From the NCBI GenBank assembly GCA_028281965.1, contig JANQIY010000101.1:1-34714 (forward strand): DNA of 34,714 bases, written 5' to 3'. Below the pieces are notes generated by a model that did not search any database, had not been told where the DNA came from, and saw nothing but the letters and a program-made list of their open reading frames with translations. Position 1 is the stretch's first letter. Each line of letters starts with the position of its first letter. The position numbers and the translations under genes are program-made. Below are positions 32,296-34,714 of this stretch, piece by piece. The stretch is from Candidatus Gastranaerophilales bacterium. Its GTDB lineage: Bacteria; Cyanobacteriota; Vampirovibrionia; Gastranaerophilales; UBA9971.

Positions 32296-32313
32296 CTTGT
32301 TTTACAAAACAAG
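32296..32313. promoter_or_regulatory. Palindrome CTTGTTTT-AC-AAAACAAG upstream of the repeat-protein gene
   Basis: Perfect eight-base arms around two bases, 25 bases upstream of the repeat-protein start (- strand), between two divergent genes. It would suit a dimeric regulator or a leader hairpin. Confidence 0.4.
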
Positions 32314-32352
32314 TGAAAAAATAAAATTGCTGCAATAATTAAGTAAAAAATT

Positions 32353-32381
32353 ATTACATTTTAAAATTTATTATTTATAAT
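32353..32381 (+). promoter_or_regulatory. Candidate promoter of the amidotransferase-like gene
   Basis: A perfect TATAAT (32376-32381) has ATTACA 17 bases upstream (four of six matches to TTGACA). The spacer between the divergent genes is about 80% A+T, so chance matches are possible. The start codon is 65 bases downstream. Confidence 0.4.
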
Positions 32382-32446
32382 TATGGAAACTTTTAAAGTT
32401 CACTATACTTTACAAAAAAGCATTGAATTATAGAAATGTTTAAATA

Positions 32447-33529
32447 ATGATAAATCGTGTCAGCTATAGCCCTTTAAAACCGGAAATCCTCAAATCTCCT
32501 TCCTCTAAAGCCCGTTCCGTAGGGTTTGGATGCCGTGTAATGGCGTTCACAACATCTTCGGGATATCTTAACCCTGAACTTGTCCAGGAATTCCTGGCAG
32601 GAGAGGGTGCCCTTTCCCTCAAAGAGCAAAGTGGGCCTTATACTACTACCAGAAACGGTATTGACATACCGTTTGATACTGAAGACCTTTTACAGCTGGA
32701 TACAAAAGGAAACCCTGACGGCTGGGGAATTCGGGCATATACGGCACAGGGTGGGACTTACGCAAGATCAAGAGATTCCGCAGGGGATGACTCTGGCTTT
32801 GACCGGGAAGTGGGCAAAGTTATAAAACAAAACTCGGATATTGTTCTTTCCCATATAAGACTTGACCCAAGCTCCAGGTACAACATAACAACTGTCAATG
32901 AAGAACCGTCTAATGAAAACGACATGCCTGCCGTTGATATCAGGGTGGAAAATGCCCATCCTTTTGTTTATGAGAACTGGAGCTTCATGCATAATGGCTT
33001 GTTTAACAAATCAGTTCTTGCTTCTGCGGATACTTCCCATGAAATAACCGGACAACCTGAGGGAAGTACGGATTCCGAGCTGTTCTTTTTTCATTTTTTA
33101 AAAAAACTAAGAAGAACATGTAATGATGAGAAACCTCCTGTGGAAGTTACAAAAAAGATATTTGCACAGGCAATAAATGATGTTATTAAAAAATCTAAAA
33201 ATTCTTCCTTTGAACTAAACGGGGAGGTTATGGGAATAAGAGGCCATCTGAACAGCCCTTCCAAGCTTAATTTTATACTCAGTGACGGCGAAAACCTCTT
33301 TGTTTTCCGCAAATACCAGAACCTTTACCTTGGAGAAAACTCTGCACCGGATGGTAAAAAGGAATATATTATAGCTTCTGAGTACAGCCAGCCAAAAAAT
33401 GGCGAGGTTAAATGGATAAAAATCCCGGATGAGCATATCCTTACCCTTGCAAAAAATGAAGAAGGCAGGAGAGTTCCGGTATTAACCCCTCTATGGCAGG
33501 CATTAATGGAACCAATCGAAAAATCCTGA
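32447..33529 (+). CDS. Class II glutamine amidotransferase-like protein with N-terminal leader
   Basis: A 360-residue Ntn-type amidotransferase homolog of the YafJ/GATase_4 kind. Family blocks: CRVMAF (29-34; usual start MCRLLAY), GNPDGWGIRAY, VLSHIRLDPSS, ENAHPFVYENWSFMHNGLF, GSTDSELFFFHFL. The nucleophile Cys is normally residue 2, exposed when Met is removed. Here it is Cys29, after a 28-residue leader ending SVGFG, and no start codon lies just before it. Activity would need cleavage between Gly28 and Cys29, as in amidotransferases with propeptides. The neighbouring repeat protein has a like leader (TVSFGA). The substrate is unknown; the family also includes enzymes acting on gamma-glutamyl peptides. 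Its 3' end overlaps the convergent phosphoesterase gene by 27 bases. Confidence 0.85.
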   Translation: MINRVSYSPLKPEILKSPSSKARSVGFGCRVMAFTTSSGYLNPELVQEFLAGEGALSLKEQSGPYTTTRNGIDIPFDTEDLLQLDTKGNPDGWGIRAYTAQGGTYARSRDSAGDDSGFDREVGKVIKQNSDIVLSHIRLDPSSRYNITTVNEEPSNENDMPAVDIRVENAHPFVYENWSFMHNGLFNKSVLASADTSHEITGQPEGSTDSELFFFHFLKKLRRTCNDEKPPVEVTKKIFAQAINDVIKKSKNSSFELNGEVMGIRGHLNSPSKLNFILSDGENLFVFRKYQNLYLGENSAPDGKKEYIIASEYSQPKNGEVKWIKIPDEHILTLAKNEEGRRVPVLTPLWQALMEPIEKS

Positions 33530-34561
33530 TTCGTCTTCATAAAAATAAAACTTATCTTTCCTGCTGAAACGGTCACCTCGCTGGAATTTCAGGACTGATT
33601 CGGGGTTTTTGGGGCTAAAATCCTTTGCATAAGCACTATTTTCCATATTTTTTTTAGCTTTTTTTATGATTTGCTTAAAACTTATTTTTGCGTTTTCAAC
33701 TTCAACCCTGTCGGGGTAAACCTGCAGAACCTTGAACATATTCGGGTATGCTGCGATTGAAGGACAGGATATAAAAAGCTTTTCATTGATTTTTTGAACG
33801 CTGTTGTTAAGGTGATGGCCGCTTAAAATGATTTTCACCTGCGGGTAAAGGTTAACCAGCTCAAGAAAAAGTCCCGGTTTTTTCAGTGTGTATTCTGCCC
33901 GGGCGTTTTTATCGGCGTCAGTTGCGGAAATGGGCGGGTGATGCATTGCAATTATTGTAAACTTGTTCCTGTTCTCCTTAAGCGTACTATCCAGCCAGAA
34001 AAGCTGGTGAATATTTACATACCCGGCTTTTTCCCCGGGAACAGACGTGTCAAGTCCAATCAAAAGGACATTCTCAACGGGCTCAGCTGTCCAGAAAGTC
34101 TGCTGTGTATTTTCATAGTCAAACTCCTCAAATTCCCCTGCAAAAACTTCCTTTGTCGCATCTTCCGCCAGGTATGCCTCTCTATCCCCGAAAATTGCAT
34201 AATACCGGGCATTTAAATCTGATATTATATCCAAAAACATGGGCAAATCCTGAAAAGTCCCGTCTTCATTATGCGTAAGGTCTCCGCCAAACACCACAAA
34301 GTCAGGCTTTTTTTCATGGTTAAGCTGTTTTATCACATCCTGGAAAATAACCATGCTTTCCCGAAATAATATTTTGTTTTCCTTATCTTCAAAAGAGAGG
34401 TGAATATCAGGTAAAAACGTCATTTTGAAAGGGGTGAAGCTTTTATAAGGATATTCCGGTTTTTCTTTCGCAAAAGCAAAACCGCATGCCAGGAAAATAA
34501 GCGCCGAAAAAAATATTTTTACCGGATATTTAGCTAAAAACCTCATCACTGGTGAATTCAT
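33503..34561 (-). CDS. Exported calcineurin-like metallophosphoesterase with altered metal sites
   Basis: A 352-residue protein with an N-terminal hydrophobic segment (about 14-31, cleavage plausible at AFA-KEK), so exported or membrane-anchored. The metallophosphoesterase fold is clear: D-x-H in LPDIHLSF (Asp52, His54), FGGDLTHN (Asp94), AMHHPPIS (His207/208) and LSGHHL (248-251). Two canonical sites differ: the GNH(D/E) motif is GDRE (125-128), losing the Asn metal ligand and the catalytic His, and the usual GHxH ends in Leu. Catalysis may be changed or lost. The start is uncertain: GGAGGT sits directly against ATG 34561, while ATG 34546 is 15 bases away. It is the last gene; the repeat at 34648 lies upstream. 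Confidence 0.82.
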   Translation of the reverse strand: MNSPVMRFLAKYPVKIFFSALIFLACGFAFAKEKPEYPYKSFTPFKMTFLPDIHLSFEDKENKILFRESMVIFQDVIKQLNHEKKPDFVVFGGDLTHNEDGTFQDLPMFLDIISDLNARYYAIFGDREAYLAEDATKEVFAGEFEEFDYENTQQTFWTAEPVENVLLIGLDTSVPGEKAGYVNIHQLFWLDSTLKENRNKFTIIAMHHPPISATDADKNARAEYTLKKPGLFLELVNLYPQVKIILSGHHLNNSVQKINEKLFISCPSIAAYPNMFKVLQVYPDRVEVENAKISFKQIIKKAKKNMENSAYAKDFSPKNPESVLKFQRGDRFSRKDKFYFYEDESGFFDWFH

Positions 34562-34647
34562 ACCTCCATGTCAAAAACCCGAACTGAATATATAAACATC
34601 TTAACTCTAATTTAAATTATAGACAAAACCAGCTAAGGGCAAACACC

Positions 34648-34706
34648 TGTCATCACGAGGAAGGATGAGCCCTGCGAATCCTGACGTGGTGATCTGTCCG
34701 GTTAAC
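34648..34706 (+). repeat. TGTCATT-family hairpin copy near the window end
   Basis: TGTCATCACGAGG...GTGGTGATCTGTCCGG with TTAAC at its end. The outer stem is ATCAC/GTGAT (34652-34656 with 34689-34693) where other copies have ATTGC/GCAAT. An inner AGGAT/ATCCT stem lies at 34662-34666 with 34678-34682. The element may continue beyond the window. The rest of 34562-34714 has no gene. Confidence 0.65.
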
Positions 34707-34714
34707 ATTATTTC

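Overview
The window comes from a flagellated bacterium with an outer membrane. It encodes the L-ring and P-ring proteins FlgH and FlgI and a SEC-C type SecA, at moderate GC with AT-rich spacers. A rubredoxin/flavodiiron pair points to an anaerobic or microaerobic lifestyle. The style of the accessory proteins (20-residue 'SLGQLQ.IGG' repeats, N-terminal leaders ending in V(S/G)FG) recalls Melainabacteria/Gastranaerophilales-type non-photosynthetic cyanobacterial relatives. That assignment is an inference from memory and was not tested.

Layout. (1) 380-3205: secA. (2) 3501-12150: a long flagellar operon on the + strand: lytic transglycosylase, flgF, flgG, flgA, flgH, flgI, flgJ (rod-cap domain only), a small protein in the flgM position, flgN, flgK, flgL, closed by a clear intrinsic terminator. 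(3) 12302-16336: a four-gene Anbu operon (permuted ATP-grasp, alpha-E, Anbu peptidase, transglutaminase-like protease) with its own promoter. (4) 16727-18787: fliJ, a short divergent fliK and a short FlgE/FlgG-family gene, overlapping end to start. (5) 19236-23119: queD, a sigma-70 family factor, and on the - strand an EF-G2-like GTPase. (6) 23809-26904: rubredoxin, flavodiiron protein, and a B12-binding radical SAM protein. (7) 27191-29467: a second flagellar cluster (two divergent FlgF/FlgG-family proteins, flgB, flgC) behind a sigma-28-like promoter, followed by proB. (8) 30664-34561: a tandem-repeat protein (-), a class II glutamine amidotransferase-like protein (+) and a secreted metallophosphoesterase-like protein (-).

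How the genes work together. The three flagellar blocks supply rod (FlgB, FlgC, FlgF, FlgG), rings (FlgA, FlgH, FlgI), wall-opening enzyme and rod cap (transglycosylase and FlgJ, encoded apart), hook-length control (FliK), export chaperones (FliJ, FlgN) and hook-filament junction (FlgK, FlgL). No flgD, fliE, export-gate, motor or flagellin gene is present. The Anbu operon is a known but poorly understood peptide-processing association.

Intergenic DNA is rich in repeats. I see three families: hairpins of the type TGTCATTGCGAGG...GGCAATCTGTCC whose outer stem changes in a compensated way between copies; inverted repeats built on AACTCGAGTCGCTAATT; and a short block AACCCCAATGACGGGTTA present at least five times. 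No tRNA, rRNA, CRISPR array or transposase gene was found.
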